Assembly (NCBI GenBank): GCA_036874045.1
Contig: CM072336.1
Coordinates: 27,479,501 to 27,543,500, forward strand
Direction: 5' to 3'
DNA from: Cymodocea nodosa
Lineage: Eukaryota; Streptophyta; Magnoliopsida; Alismatales; Cymodoceaceae
Length of the DNA stretch: 64,000 bases
Part shown: one piece after another, positions 1-11,485 of the stretch
How positions within the stretch are numbered: position 1 is the stretch's first letter
Layout: every line of letters begins with the position of its first letter
Translations under genes and position numbers: made by a program
Notes under the pieces: generated by a model
Seen by the model: only the letters and a program-made list of their open reading frames with translations
Told to the model about the DNA's origin: nothing
Database searches by the model: none

Positions 1-3000
1 TATTAATTTTGTTCATACATTTTATTATTTAATTTAACTATGACTATATTATATACTTCTTGCAGCCAGATTTAGTTATCATATATCGTCTCGTGACTAG
101 CACCTAAAATATCTCAAATGCCTAAGACTAGGCTAAGTGTATCCTCCGATCTCTATATAATACAACAATATTATATTCTTGTAGTTGGATTTCATAGACA
201 AAACATTCATTCATTATTAATATGTGTCAAATTTCATGTTAGATCTAAAGTCACAATAATAACATGCATAATCTACAATTATTGCTCTCTTTTCAAATAA
301 CTGCATGTAAAATAAATAAATCTTTCATAATCAATAACAAATATCCATGGCATGCATAACAATCATGAATTTCTTACAAATGTTGTAACATCTATAAATA
401 TGCATCATCCTCTAAATTATGCAATGTCACAAATGTTTGACATAATCAAATAAATGTGCAATAAATATTAATATGCATACACTTATAAATTTAAAATACA
501 TAAAATACTATAATCATGTATTAAATTTAAATAAAATAATTTTAATCTAAATGACAAAAAAGGACTTACAATAAGTAGGTAAAAGCAAAAGTCCAATTTT
601 AAATAAAATAATTTTCTTTATTCTGTCTCTCTTCTTCTCCACCGACCTCGGACCCAACACAGCCCGAGCTTGCCGAACCTTCCAAAATCGACGACCACGA
701 ATCACTGGAAAGCAGATGCGTGAGAGGTCGTTCGCTCGCATGCTCAGGTGACGATCGGCGAACAACGCGGCGAGGAGGCGAAGGGCTTCAGCGACAAAAA
801 TGGAGGAACGTCATGCGCCACACGCGCGTACTCGCCGACTACGTCGTCCCTCAACGCCGGAAATCACGGAAACTGATGCTTTTCACCGAATTCCTTCTGT
901 GCTCTCCTCAAACGACGAAGAAATCGATTGACTGCGACACCGATTCGACGGAAAAGGTAGGTGAAAAACAGGGGTGTCGCGTGGAGAAAGAGGGGTTAGA
1001 GGAAATTCTGCGGCCATTAAAAAAATAAAGGGAAAGTTACCGTAATACCCCTTGGCTTATTACAATTTCCCACCATCTGGCGTATATGGAATGCCGATGT
1101 TGTATCCACTGAAGGTTTTGAATGACTAGAACAAGTCAAATACGAAATGATTTTTATGGGGTTAATCATCATTGGCAGATGGTAGTTTGTTCATCAGCTA
1201 TTCATGAACAATGAATAAAGGATTCTTTCATATGTATGCATTTAAAGAATTCAAGAACTACATGGGTAAGTGTAGGTTACAGATCTTATTACAGCATCCG
1301 TATTGGTAAATTCAAACAGTAAGTATATGAATTACCTGTAAGGTTGTCGTAGGTAAAGCTCCTCTAGTAATTAATTATAACCCATCAAGGTCTTGGCATG
1401 AAAGTAGCAATCAAGTTTTTATATTGTTGTTGCCATAATCCTTTCTAAATTACCTATGAAAACTGGTGCTTTAGCAGGTAAGAAAGATGCTATGAAGGAA
1501 TTCAGCAAATATTATTTGGGGATGTCCTTATCCAAATGAATTTGAATACAGATGATATGGATGGGTTTTACAGAATAGCATTGAAGATAATCGATCAATG
1601 GCTGCAAGGTATTTTTTTACTTAAGGCACCCGTGGGTACCTATTCTGCTGATTGATGTGTTTTGTGTTGGAATGAAAACAACCCAGAGAAGCAAAAGAAT
1701 GAATGAATTTTGTGTTAATATCTTTCAATTACTTGTAGTTAATATGTTTTGTTTCTATATATGTAGGCATTTTAATTTAATCAGAGATTGATTCATAATG
1801 TTGATAATGAGAAACATGCTTCTGCAAGAGATTGATAATGAGAAACACAACTAATTAGATGTTTCATCTGTCTTTCCAACAACGGTTGGAAGGTCTACTT
1901 CATGGGGTACGTACTAGTGATAAATCATAAATCAAGCTCAACTATGGTACAGAGTTTTGTTTTGTTACTATTGATTTGCTTAGATTTCTTGATTATGATG
2001 TTAATGGATGTTATTAAAAAATGTTTTGAATGTAGATATCTGTCACTAATACTAATAATGTTTCGGAATAGCATTTATTACTTTTGACATGTTATTAGTG
2101 ATTATTACTTATATAAGTGTACGTTTAGAGTTGTAAAATATAAATTATTAATATTATATAGTTAAATGTCATATCTATATGAAACACAAGTAAAGATTAT
2201 TATCGTATATTTTTTACTTCATAATTTTATTCGTAATACTGATAAAGAAGATTTACTTGAAGATTTATAAGATAAATTAGAAAAGTTAAATATTATCGAT
2301 GACATATAATCAATAAAAGAGATATATATGAAAAGCAATACATAAGTTCAAATGATTCAAGAATAAAAAAAAGAAATGACAGATAAAATATATGAAGATA
2401 TGATGATGATAATGTAAGATGAAATAACTATTTGATATTATGATGATAGAAGAATTGTTTGATATTCATGTAATATTTGAATTTAGATATATTTAAGATA
2501 TTTGAATATTATTTGTAATAAATAATTAAATTGTTTGATTATTTTCATTCTTTTCATTATACATTAACCTTTTGTTAGAACTTTCCATCGTATGCTAAAT
2601 TCTTCTTAAAATTTTTCTTTTTATTTTTGTTACAAATTTTTCTTTTCTTTTTTCTTTTCATTAAAATTTTCCATACGTTAGCGGTCCCGTTAATGTAAAA
2701 TCAAATACATGCAAATTTTAGTTTTTACGTTCCTCTTCTAATTAACTAATGTTACGTTTATAATCATCTGTTCAATCCTTTCCCTTTATATGGTGATGTT
2801 GTCTTTGGCGATCACACTTACTTGTGAGTACATATGAGCTAAATCAGTTGACTAAATACATTTAGGTTGGTTGAGAATCTCAACTTGCAAAATTAGATTA
2901 GAGTTAATTAAATCTCTTTTAATTTAAAGGATGAGCAAATGTAGTTGATGATTAGTATATCCTATTCAATCACAAATTATGTGAAGACGAATAGATAGAA

Positions 3001-3567
3001 AATATTTTTGCGTCTAAAAAGTGATAAAATAAATAAATAAAAGTTGACTCACATGAAATGAATACAAATCGATAGTAAATGATGATTCATATTATAAAAA
3101 AAACATAAAACCATTCAATCAACCTGATGCACTCCATGTCTTGTTATAATTTAAGAAAACTCGCCTTAAATCACATTGATGTTTCGTATCATTTGATCTC
3201 AGATCTAAATAATCTACGTTAATTTTATTACACTTCTTATTTTGATATCTTCGTCGATGAACTACAAATATTTAAGTGTGATCTTCAAGTCATCTCTTCT
3301 ATCAGGTGAACTTTAAACTTTAGGTTATCCCTTTTAAAATCCAATTCAAATACTATTTGTTATAATTTGAGAAAATTTATCTGATTGATGAAGGAAAAAT
3401 CTACCTCACATCGATCACACATCGATATCTCGTACCGGAACCATTTTCATCCGTGACCAGATAAATCTATATATCACGTCCACGGCGGGCGTTCGATCCT
3501 TCCTACTCGTTGCTTGTGCGCAGCCCTAGATTCCGGAATCCCGCGAAGCTCAGCCCCGTTCGCAGCA
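1..3567. other. Intergenic region, no supported gene
   Basis: AT-rich sequence with short open frames only. None has a recognisable domain or a convincing exon structure. The one compositional exception is the GC-rich stretch listed separately at about 620-1010. The last 300 bases lead into the SWC6 gene and should contain its promoter, but I see no clear TATA box there. Confidence 0.6.
615..1012. other. GC-rich island of unknown nature
   Basis: About 400 bases are clearly richer in G and C, with many CG dinucleotides, than the AT-rich DNA on either side. Open frames exist on both strands, up to 102 codons on the plus strand, but neither translation shows a domain that I recognise. It could be a transposon leader or LTR piece, a decayed first exon, or a gene promoter whose body is outside the window. 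I assign no function. Confidence 0.35.
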
Positions 3568-5702
3568 ATGGACGACGACACTGCCGCCCACAGCGCCGTT
3601 CGCCGCATGTCGACCAGATCCCGTAAGGTCGCCACAAAGATGGCGGCTGCCCTCGCCAGCACTGACAATAGGACACAGGTACTCGGTTTCCACTTCCTCT
3701 TCCGTTCCATCAGGCATTGGTACGATCTTCGTTTGGTTGGAAATGAGACAAAAAAATTGTGTTTGTATGTGTGTGTTATGTAAAAGGCTGCACTTGCTCG
3801 GCTTGAGGCGTTGGAGAGCGACAATGCTGCTGTGGAGAGGGTAGAAATTATTGATGACGATGATGCTTCTCTTGATGACGAGGACGAAGGTGCGCTGGAG
3901 TTTTTATTATCTTCCTTACGATACTGATTTTTAGGTTAATCTTTAGTCGTCAAAAGGATGGCCTTTTTTTCATATACAGAATGTTTCTCCTGTGATACTC
4001 TAACGCCCAAACTATCCATGGTTACATGTCTTCAGGGTTTTCGAATTAATAGTCCATCCACAATGAATTACTCTGGAACATTGAGGTGTGTGAATTGTAG
4101 TTCGAAAATTAATTATAATATCTTTTGTGCTGTGATTGCTAATAATTAAAACCGATTAACAAAATTTTCATATAAAATATATTTCAACACAACATTAGGA
4201 ACTAAAACAGTGTGATAATTCGTGTGAAAAACTTATGCTTATTGAGATGTTTTTGCAAAATGGTCAAGAATGAAAACGCAAAATCTCTTTGGAAAATATC
4301 TACACTTTCACCTCGTTTAATGTTGATCTGCACTTTTTACGTTTTACTTGGTAAACAGACCCTGCTCATGTATACTTATTATGATTTATGAATTGTCTGA
4401 TATTGATTGTCTCACCAATAAAACATATCTTTTGATATTTTACAGCCATTCTTCAACATGCAATTTGGATGTAGTTTCAGTTAACAAGAAGTATCTTTAA
4501 GCATTTGAAACAAGGATGTATTTTCAAATTAGAGCTATTCAAAAGGATACACCTATACATATCTGTCACATAATGCATTGTGATAACCTTCTCAAAAAAA
4601 AAAAATCATTGTGATACAGTATAGATGGAGCATCAACGGTTATGTAGGCTCAATTTCAAAGTGCAAAAAAATATATCTGGAACAGTGGAATTAATTATAT
4701 CTTTTGTGGCCACAAAAGAAACTGTGGAGTAGTGTGGGAGACAAACAAAATGGCTTGACACCATATTTCATACAAAATTTCAAGGACTTCACATTATAGA
4801 AGAATACTGCAAATTGGAAAAACGTATACTATTATCAGGGAAGCAGAGGGCAGGCCAAGAATCTAAACTATTCAGCTATCCTTCCCAATCTTTTTGCACT
4901 AAAGCAAGACCAGGATTTTGAAGAGTACACAGCAAAACAACAATCACATATTTAGTATTACCATTTATGGTTGCCAAGTAGAAAGCCTAACCAAAAAAAT
5001 GTTTTTTTTTACCCAAAAATTAAACGAGCAATGAAAAAAGGTGAGGAAAAATACAAATTTTGAATTCAGAAAAGGGCAACATGTAGTGGATATAATAATT
5101 GCAGTACATGCATGGCATCCACATCGGTGGTGAAAATATGATTCCAACTTACATCATAAACATGGAGGACAAGGATGAAGAGTTATGGTAGATTTAGAGG
5201 AATATATAGAGCAAACCAATTGCACAATGCTCACACTATTGTGAGATCCAGGGAAGCTCCGTTTGTACAAACAAGAGATCTGTAAATAACACTTTATCTT
5301 GTTACAGGATATATACAGAAGAAACATTCGAAAGGTACAAAACGCAAAACAAGGCAGGCAGAAGCACTTGAGAGAAAGAAGGCACCAAAGACTTTTATGG
5401 AACTACTACATGATGTATCAATTTGTATAATTTTACTTCCATTTTGAGGTTTTCATTTTTGGCTTATGCAATATGACACTAACATTTTTTTGTAACAGGC
5501 TAATTTAGAAGCATTGCCTTCACATGTACCATCATATTTGAAAGCTGCAGTAGGTCCTCCAAGCTCAAGTTCTTCCCGTCATTTTTGCACTGTTTGTGGA
5601 TTTTCTGCCAACTATACGTGTGTCAGGTGTGGAACAAGATTTTGCTCTTGTCGTTGTCAGGTTATACATAATGATACCCGGTGCCTAAAGTTTGTTGCCT
5701 GA
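3568..5702 (+). CDS. SWC6: SWR1 complex subunit 6, HIT-type zinc-finger protein
   Basis: I rebuilt four exons: 3568-3678, 3787-3889, 5308-5414 and 5499-5702. All introns are GT-AG, the phases join, and the product is 174 residues, close to Arabidopsis SWC6 (about 171). The C-terminus is a HIT zinc finger at residues about 135-169: cysteine pairs CTVC, CVRC and CSCRC, then a histidine and a last cysteine. An acidic stretch (IIDDDDASLDDEDE) lies at about residues 58-71, followed by a lysine/arginine-rich stretch that runs into FMELLHD. Family knowledge: SWC6 is a subunit of the SWR1 complex that deposits histone H2A.Z, and its loss gives early flowering and serrated leaves in Arabidopsis. The start is the first ATG in frame with the conserved body. 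Intron 2 is 1.4 kb. The exon joins are inferred by eye. Confidence 0.88.
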
Positions 5703-8090
5703 TTGAAGTGTTTTCCGTCATTTCATGTGTATATCCAATGTTCCAAACTTGCAACCCTTTGCTTCAAGCCACATGTCATAAACCTAGGACTTTTTCCCTT
5801 TCAACTTGCCTGAAGAGTAAATCTTTGTTCAGATAGTTAAAATTTAACATTGTATCTGCTCTGGGCATATTGTCTGTACCACAAAGTGTGTTATATTATG
5901 AAATACTCCCTACTTATTGAATACGTTATTTGTTGTATAAACTGCAATTGCTATAGCTCTTTCTTCAGATAGTTAACCTTTAACATTGTATCTGCTTTCG
6001 ATATATTATGTCTGTATCACAGAGAATGTTGTATGATGAATTACTCCCTACGCATTGCATACATGATTTGTTCTATAAACTGCCAATTATGTATCACCTT
6101 GACGGTAGAGATATCAACTGAAAAAACCTTTGTTCCTGGGAAGCATCCTAATTAAGCCTCATGGTTTAAAGTGTTGACTTTACATTTTTCTGAGAAGTCC
6201 TTGTATCCTATTACAGTGGTATTGGTAATGTGGTCTAAATTTGTGCATGTGGAATGATCCCATTCCATTCAATTTGATTGTGCTTGGCAAATGTTGTATG
6301 CAGAACGAAGATGATCCTCTAGCATCAGGGTTGGCACTTGGCAAGCGGGTGTATGTTTTGCAGTGACGATTTTGACAATGTTTGACATATTTTCTTTTCA
6401 TGTCCAGTGTTGAGTAATGGTGGTAGTCTTGGACATCCACTCTGAGCCACATTGCTCAATTTGTGAATTTGAAATGTTTGATTGAAATTATAAGTTTTAG
6501 AGTATATTAACATATTAAAGTTAAGTGTTGTATATGAGTTTAGTCCCACATTGCCTCAAGTTAGATTTGTCTTCTTCATGTAGCTAATTTTTTATTTCAC
6601 TTTCACTTATTGTGTTCTCACGGTAAGAAACATTGAAGAGTAAGAAGAGGGTAATAGGAAGCATGTTATGGCGTGCCTCATTGGACTGAAAGAAGCCATA
6701 GAATCTTTTACGGAAAGGTTTGCTTTTGGCTAAAAAATGGAAGCAGAATGTCTTGACCATCGTTGGTGTAATGTTGAAGGTTGTGGTTCAACGTAGGGTC
6801 GGATATGAATATGGATTATTGGTGTCTTGTACCATCTCTCATTAATCATGCATAGAATACTTTTCTCCTTAGTGGACATGAGGCTATCAAGAGCCTTCTT
6901 GTAAACATACAAAGGCCGACTTCTATCTCTGCGTAAGAAAGTTGTCTGTCTGCAGGTTACATTTTAAAATTTTCAACCCCAGTGAATTAAAATTTTTCTG
7001 GATTGTGAGGCTCTTTTTTTGCCTATTTATTATTAGCAGATGGAGGATGCTTCCATCAGAAGATAAAAATGAAGGTATCCTCAATTCATTGATGGATCCC
7101 TTTTTTTACTGTTCCTATCAGCGGATGCAGCTGTTACAAGACAATTGAATTTTGCAACTTTTTTTCTCTTTCCCTGTATACCTTACGGTTCTTTCCTATA
7201 AGTTGCTCTGGCCTTGGATTATTTTAAACTAGTTTTTGGTAGTTGCTGACTTGCTATATGTTACTCTCGCACCTGTAACAAGCTTATTTTGCTTCAGAAT
7301 TCTAGGGATGATTTGTTACTGAAATTTTCATGAATGGCAATTAACATTAATTCTTAAATAATGCACGAGTGTGCACATTTCCAAATAGAATGACTTAAGG
7401 AAGGTGGATTTTGTTTTAATAGAATTCTTTTCCTTATTGCTTGCCCATGTGTGAATCCCCTGTCGATTCACAAGTAGGCAGAGTTAAATCTGCTTTCTAA
7501 GATATGGCCATGGGCATCTTTTTCCTTTTAACGAAAACTTCTCGAGCAAGTCACCAACTCCTTGTAAATTACAACCTTTCTGTGCATTCCATTTCAGGGA
7601 TCTCTTCTTGTGCTTTTGCTTTCCATGATCGGCAACTTTATGAAAATGTGAGCCGAGAAGATAATGGAAGCCCTATATCAGAATTGTTATTCTGAAATCA
7701 GTGTCAGGAAGTAGCATATCTACTCTGCTGAGTTTTCTCTTCCTACTGGTCATCTGTTGGTATTTTGTGTCATCTCTGACCTAACATTCATATCCATATC
7801 TTTGATACCTATCACATACTGAGACTCTATTTGGAAAGATGAACCATTTACTGCCAGCTGCTGCAACATCTTGTGGCACATAGAACATATATCTATCTGG
7901 CAAAGAACAGACTAGATTATCATGACTATAATCTTCCACTCCTTGCGAACATTATATTTGAGCAAAGTGGTACACAAACGCATGGCAAACAGATTCTCTT
8001 GTAGAATTACATAAACACATAATCGAATCAAAACAAAACCCAAGAGAAGCAAACGCCTTTCTTTCTGGTTAATTTTCATTTGAACTTCAT
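5703..8090. other. Intergenic region between SWC6 and laccase
   Basis: About 2.4 kb of AT-rich DNA with short open frames only. It contains the 3' flanks of the plus-strand SWC6 gene and the minus-strand laccase gene, which are convergent. A 60-base open stretch at about 6301-6360 is bounded by an AG on its left, but no donor or family match follows. A loose repeat occurs at 5828-5910 and 5965-6040: both copies carry the phrase agatagttaa and a stretch ending in attgtatctgct. Confidence 0.5.
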
Positions 8091-11000
8091 TCAGCAAAGA
8101 GGAAGGTCTGCGGGTTGTGGAACTAGCTTTTGCAGCTCTTCGAACCCATCCTCCACCAGGAATACCATTGCCAGGCCCCAGGTGAGATGCACATCCAAAT
8201 GACAATGCATCAACCAAGCCCCTGGATTATCTGCAACAAATCTGATTACCGCCCACCCACCTGCAGGCACGGCCACCGTGTTCCTGAGTGGTGGGTCTTT
8301 GAAGTTGAACTTGGCAGTGTCGGTGGCTGGATTGAAGTTTCCAAACCCTATGGCAAGGATGTAGAAGTCATACCCATGGATGTGCATAGGATGGTTCTCT
8401 GGTGCAAATATGCTGGTCCCTTGCAACACAAGCTGCACTGATGACCCGTATTTTAGACGGAGCACTTGTGTTCCCCGCCTTGGCTGCCAGAGTTTCCGGG
8501 GTACATTTTGTGCGGTATAGTCAAACTGTGTAGGTGGGAAAGGTGGGAAGTTGGCAGAGAATACACCAGGGATTGACAGGCGATCGGCTTGGAGAATGGA
8601 GGATGTGCTTGGAAGAGCGAAGGAGATGTTGTTCATACTGGCAGCAAAGCGAGTGTTGTTTGGTCCACCACAGTTTTCGCCGGGTTGGCAGTTGAAGAGA
8701 CCAAGCCCTGATGGAATATACACATCAATTTTAGTTAACGTGAGTTGTAAGTTTGTTTTGATGAACTTCTCAAAAGCCTGCATTATAGTTTGAACCCATG
8801 TATAGCAGGCAAGAAAAATGAAGAACGATGATCAATGAATCCAAGTAACGACATCCTGAAGGATCCATGTACATAAGGAAATTTCCATAATTATGTTACA
8901 TGTTGCTATTTTTATATTTGAGAATTGCTGTGAATTAACCATTTTGTCATTTTGTGTGGATAGCTAAGCAGGAAATTCTTACCAACAGTGAACAAGAGGT
9001 TGACATCAACTGGATCGGGAACCTTGACTGCAGCTGGACTCCTGACGCCGGCAGAGTAAGCAATGAAAGCACCAGTATCATTGAATGCGGGTAGTTTTGG
9101 AAATAGTGGTGGTGGTGGTGATGGTGGAGGGAAATTGGACTTTGAGAGGAAGCTACTACAGATTCCTTCATATTGGAGGATGGCGGTGGTGGTGGTATTG
9201 TCGAAGGGAACATTACGGGCGCTTTCATAGGCCCTGGCAGCAAGGTAATAGCGACCTGGCAGCTGATTGGTGGTGATGAGGACGTCATTGGTTTCACCAG
9301 GGCCAAGCATGAGGACATTGGTTGAGAAAGGTTTGGTGTAAGAGGCATCGGCACCAACCAAGGTCATGGTGTGGCCGGCTATAGAGAAGAAGAGCTCTTG
9401 GTTAACTGCAGCATTGATGATGCGAAGTAGAACAGTCTCTCTTGGGGCAACAGGAAATATAGCAGTTTCTGCATGCAGCAGAAATGTGTTAGACAACAAT
9501 ACTTGAAGGGAATATTAATATTTATGAGAGAAGTTATGCACAACTATTTCGGCCAATTTGCATAGTCATGATCAGGAAAGTGGAGATGGATGGATTCCCA
9601 CATTTGGATGCGAGGAATTTATGTTCTTGATATTGATAATGTTTCTGCCTCAATGAAGCAATGAATTTTGTTAGGTTTCATTGAATCAAAGGCTTTACCT
9701 TGAAACAAAATTTGAAATTAAAGATACGCGAACCAATTGATCAGATGGCAAGAAATGGTATGATATGCATTCAAATTTGCATCAAAGCTTGAATATGCCA
9801 AAATCAATCATTGTATGTGTTCATGTGTGCAAAAGCTCACCTTTGCCAGAACAGTTGTAGAGATCTCCTGGCTGGCCATTGATGGTGAAGGCATCGGAAG
9901 TATTGGGTGCCGCTCCAGTACGCAGTGCCTGCCTCACCACTTTGATAGGGTCCCTGTTCCACCATTCCCCTGATCAACATTAATTGATTGAGTGAGGTGA
10001 GCCGTCTGTCCATTAATATTTCATCTAATGCCGATATCTGTTTGAACATAAGGTTTTTATTTTTTATTTTTCATTTTTCCCCCTACTTGAGAAAGAGTAG
10101 AAGATCTGCTATGCTACTTATGGATCGCTCTATACTTAAAAAATCGTTGCCTCCATTCTTTGTAATAACATGGTGGATCTGTTGCCCTTGGAAGCTCAGA
10201 ACAGGAATGCATTTTTATTTGTTAAAACCAACACTAATTATATAGTTAGTTAATGTATGTGTAAAATAATCTACTTTGTTAGAATTCCATTCTAATATGA
10301 ACCATACTGATCTTAATCTGTCATCTAAAGATTTAATGATATAAATTCAGCAAAATATGTTGAATTTTTAGGTTATTACATTAAGGAATAATGGTTGCTT
10401 GATGCAGTCGCAAGATTCTACCATGTGCTGAAAGATATCTAGTAATTATAGGTTTGATGCGATTATTTTTTTCCCCGTACATTAAGTATTTGAAACAAAG
10501 AGATGTTTTAAATTACGGGCGGTCGACATTTCATGCAAGATTACTACCATCATGTTGGGATTATATATATATATATATATATATCTGATATGTAGGTAAA
10601 ATTAAAGAGGTGGTTTAGTAGGAGGAGGTGGGTACGTACCCAAGATGACAGGGAAGTCCCTGTTGGGTTGCTGGAAAGGGAATGAAGTCCCCAGCGTAGG
10701 GTAGATGGCAATGGCACCGTGGACGGTGGCCCTCAGCCAAGAGCTGTGCGCGTGCCACCACAGCGTCCCTTCCTGCCCTTCGATCTTGAATCGGTAGGTA
10801 TAGCTCCCACCGGGGCGTATGGGACACTGCGTCACGTACTCAGGCCCGTCCGCCCATGCTGTCCTCAGCTGCCGGACCCCATGCCTTAAGGAATCACTCA
10901 CACACAGAAACATGCATCGTCAGAGTCATGATGATGGATCCATGCATCACCAATGACTGATGGATGATGATCACACTTGTTTAACAAATTCACTTGATTG

Positions 11001-11404
11001 ATTAGATAAAGGTGGCCGGCATGGGAGCTTGAAGTGGAGTGGTGATTGATTGATTGATTGATTACCAGTGGATGGTGACGTTGTATTGTGCACGGTTGAG
11101 GACGTTGATCACCAGTGAGTCCCCGTTCCTAACCTGCAGGGTTGGCCCGGGGTACATCCCATTCACTGTGATGATCCTGTGGGTATGGCAGAGCCGCTTC
11201 ACCTTTGTTTGTTGCACCTGCATATATGTTTCGTTAAGCTGGCAGCACGTACATGAGAGAGGGGAAGAGAGAGAGAGAGAGAGAGAGAGGACATGAACAT
11301 ACAACAAAGTCATGGTAGTGGGTCATGGGAAATGCACCAGCAGAGGCAAGGAAGAGAGGGAGGCAGAGCAGGAAGTAGAAAGAAGAGTGGGAGCACGGTG
11401 CCAT
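8091..11404 (-). CDS. Laccase (multicopper oxidase, p-diphenol:oxygen oxidoreductase)
   Basis: Six exons read on the minus strand: 11404-11303, 11217-11066, 10884-10640, 9969-9841, 9468-8983 and 8707-8091. All introns are GT-AG and the phases join, giving 576 residues, the usual laccase length. Residues 1 to about 24 are a hydrophobic signal peptide, so the enzyme should be secreted to the cell wall. All four copper-binding regions are intact: HWHG at 84-87 followed by [17 protein letters not shown] at 128-131, HPMHIHG from 477, and HCH at 539-541. A leucine lies ten residues after the type-1 cysteine. Family knowledge: plant laccases oxidise monolignols to radicals during lignification. The exon 5 product has a proline-rich insertion ([16 protein letters not shown]) in a loop between domains. 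The chosen ATG gives the signal peptide; an upstream in-frame ATG at 11461 lies close to the TATA box and is less likely. The closest Arabidopsis paralogue cannot be decided by eye. Confidence 0.93.
9399..9419 (-). promoter_or_regulatory. Degenerate miR397-like target position in laccase
   Basis: Many plant laccases are silenced by miR397 at the codons for IINAAxN in the third cupredoxin-like region. Here the sense strand reads CATCAATGCTGCAGTTAACCA. Compared with the miR397 complement that I recall, the 5' half matches well. In the half facing the miRNA seed there are three mismatches, plus G:U pairs elsewhere. This copy may therefore be poorly regulated by miR397. The miRNA sequence is from memory. 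Confidence 0.4.
10562..10585. repeat. (TA)n microsatellite in laccase intron
   Basis: About 12 perfect TA units lie in the intron between laccase exons 3 and 4, in minus-strand order 10639-9970. Confidence 0.95.
11218..11302 (-). repeat. GA microsatellite in an 85-bp laccase intron
   Basis: The first laccase intron is only 85 bases. About 25 of them, at 11265-11289, are a nearly perfect GA repeat on the plus strand (a CT tract in the sense strand), so length variation here would alter a short intron. Confidence 0.85.
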
Positions 11405-11473
11405 TGTGTTGGCCGGAGGTGTGGAAGTCAGAGGTGGTTGTGGTGAGGGCAAGAGCAACATGGAGGACTGCTT

Positions 11474-11485
11474 CCTTTTTATAGA
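11474..11485 (-). promoter_or_regulatory. Laccase TATA box
   Basis: On the minus strand the sequence reads CTATAAAAAGG, about 75 bases upstream of the chosen laccase ATG at 11404. That spacing would place transcription start near 11445-11450 and give a leader of about 40-45 bases. The position is seen; the function is inferred. Confidence 0.65.

Noticed and set aside
720..1028. 102-codon plus-strand open frame
   Set aside because: Low-complexity, arginine-rich product without a domain; the opposite strand is also open, as expected from GC-rich DNA.
6301..6360. Possible extra exon (an open stretch preceded by an AG at the end of tatgcag)
   Set aside because: SWC6 is already complete with a stop at 5702, the stretch matches no family I know, and no partner exon or good donor follows.
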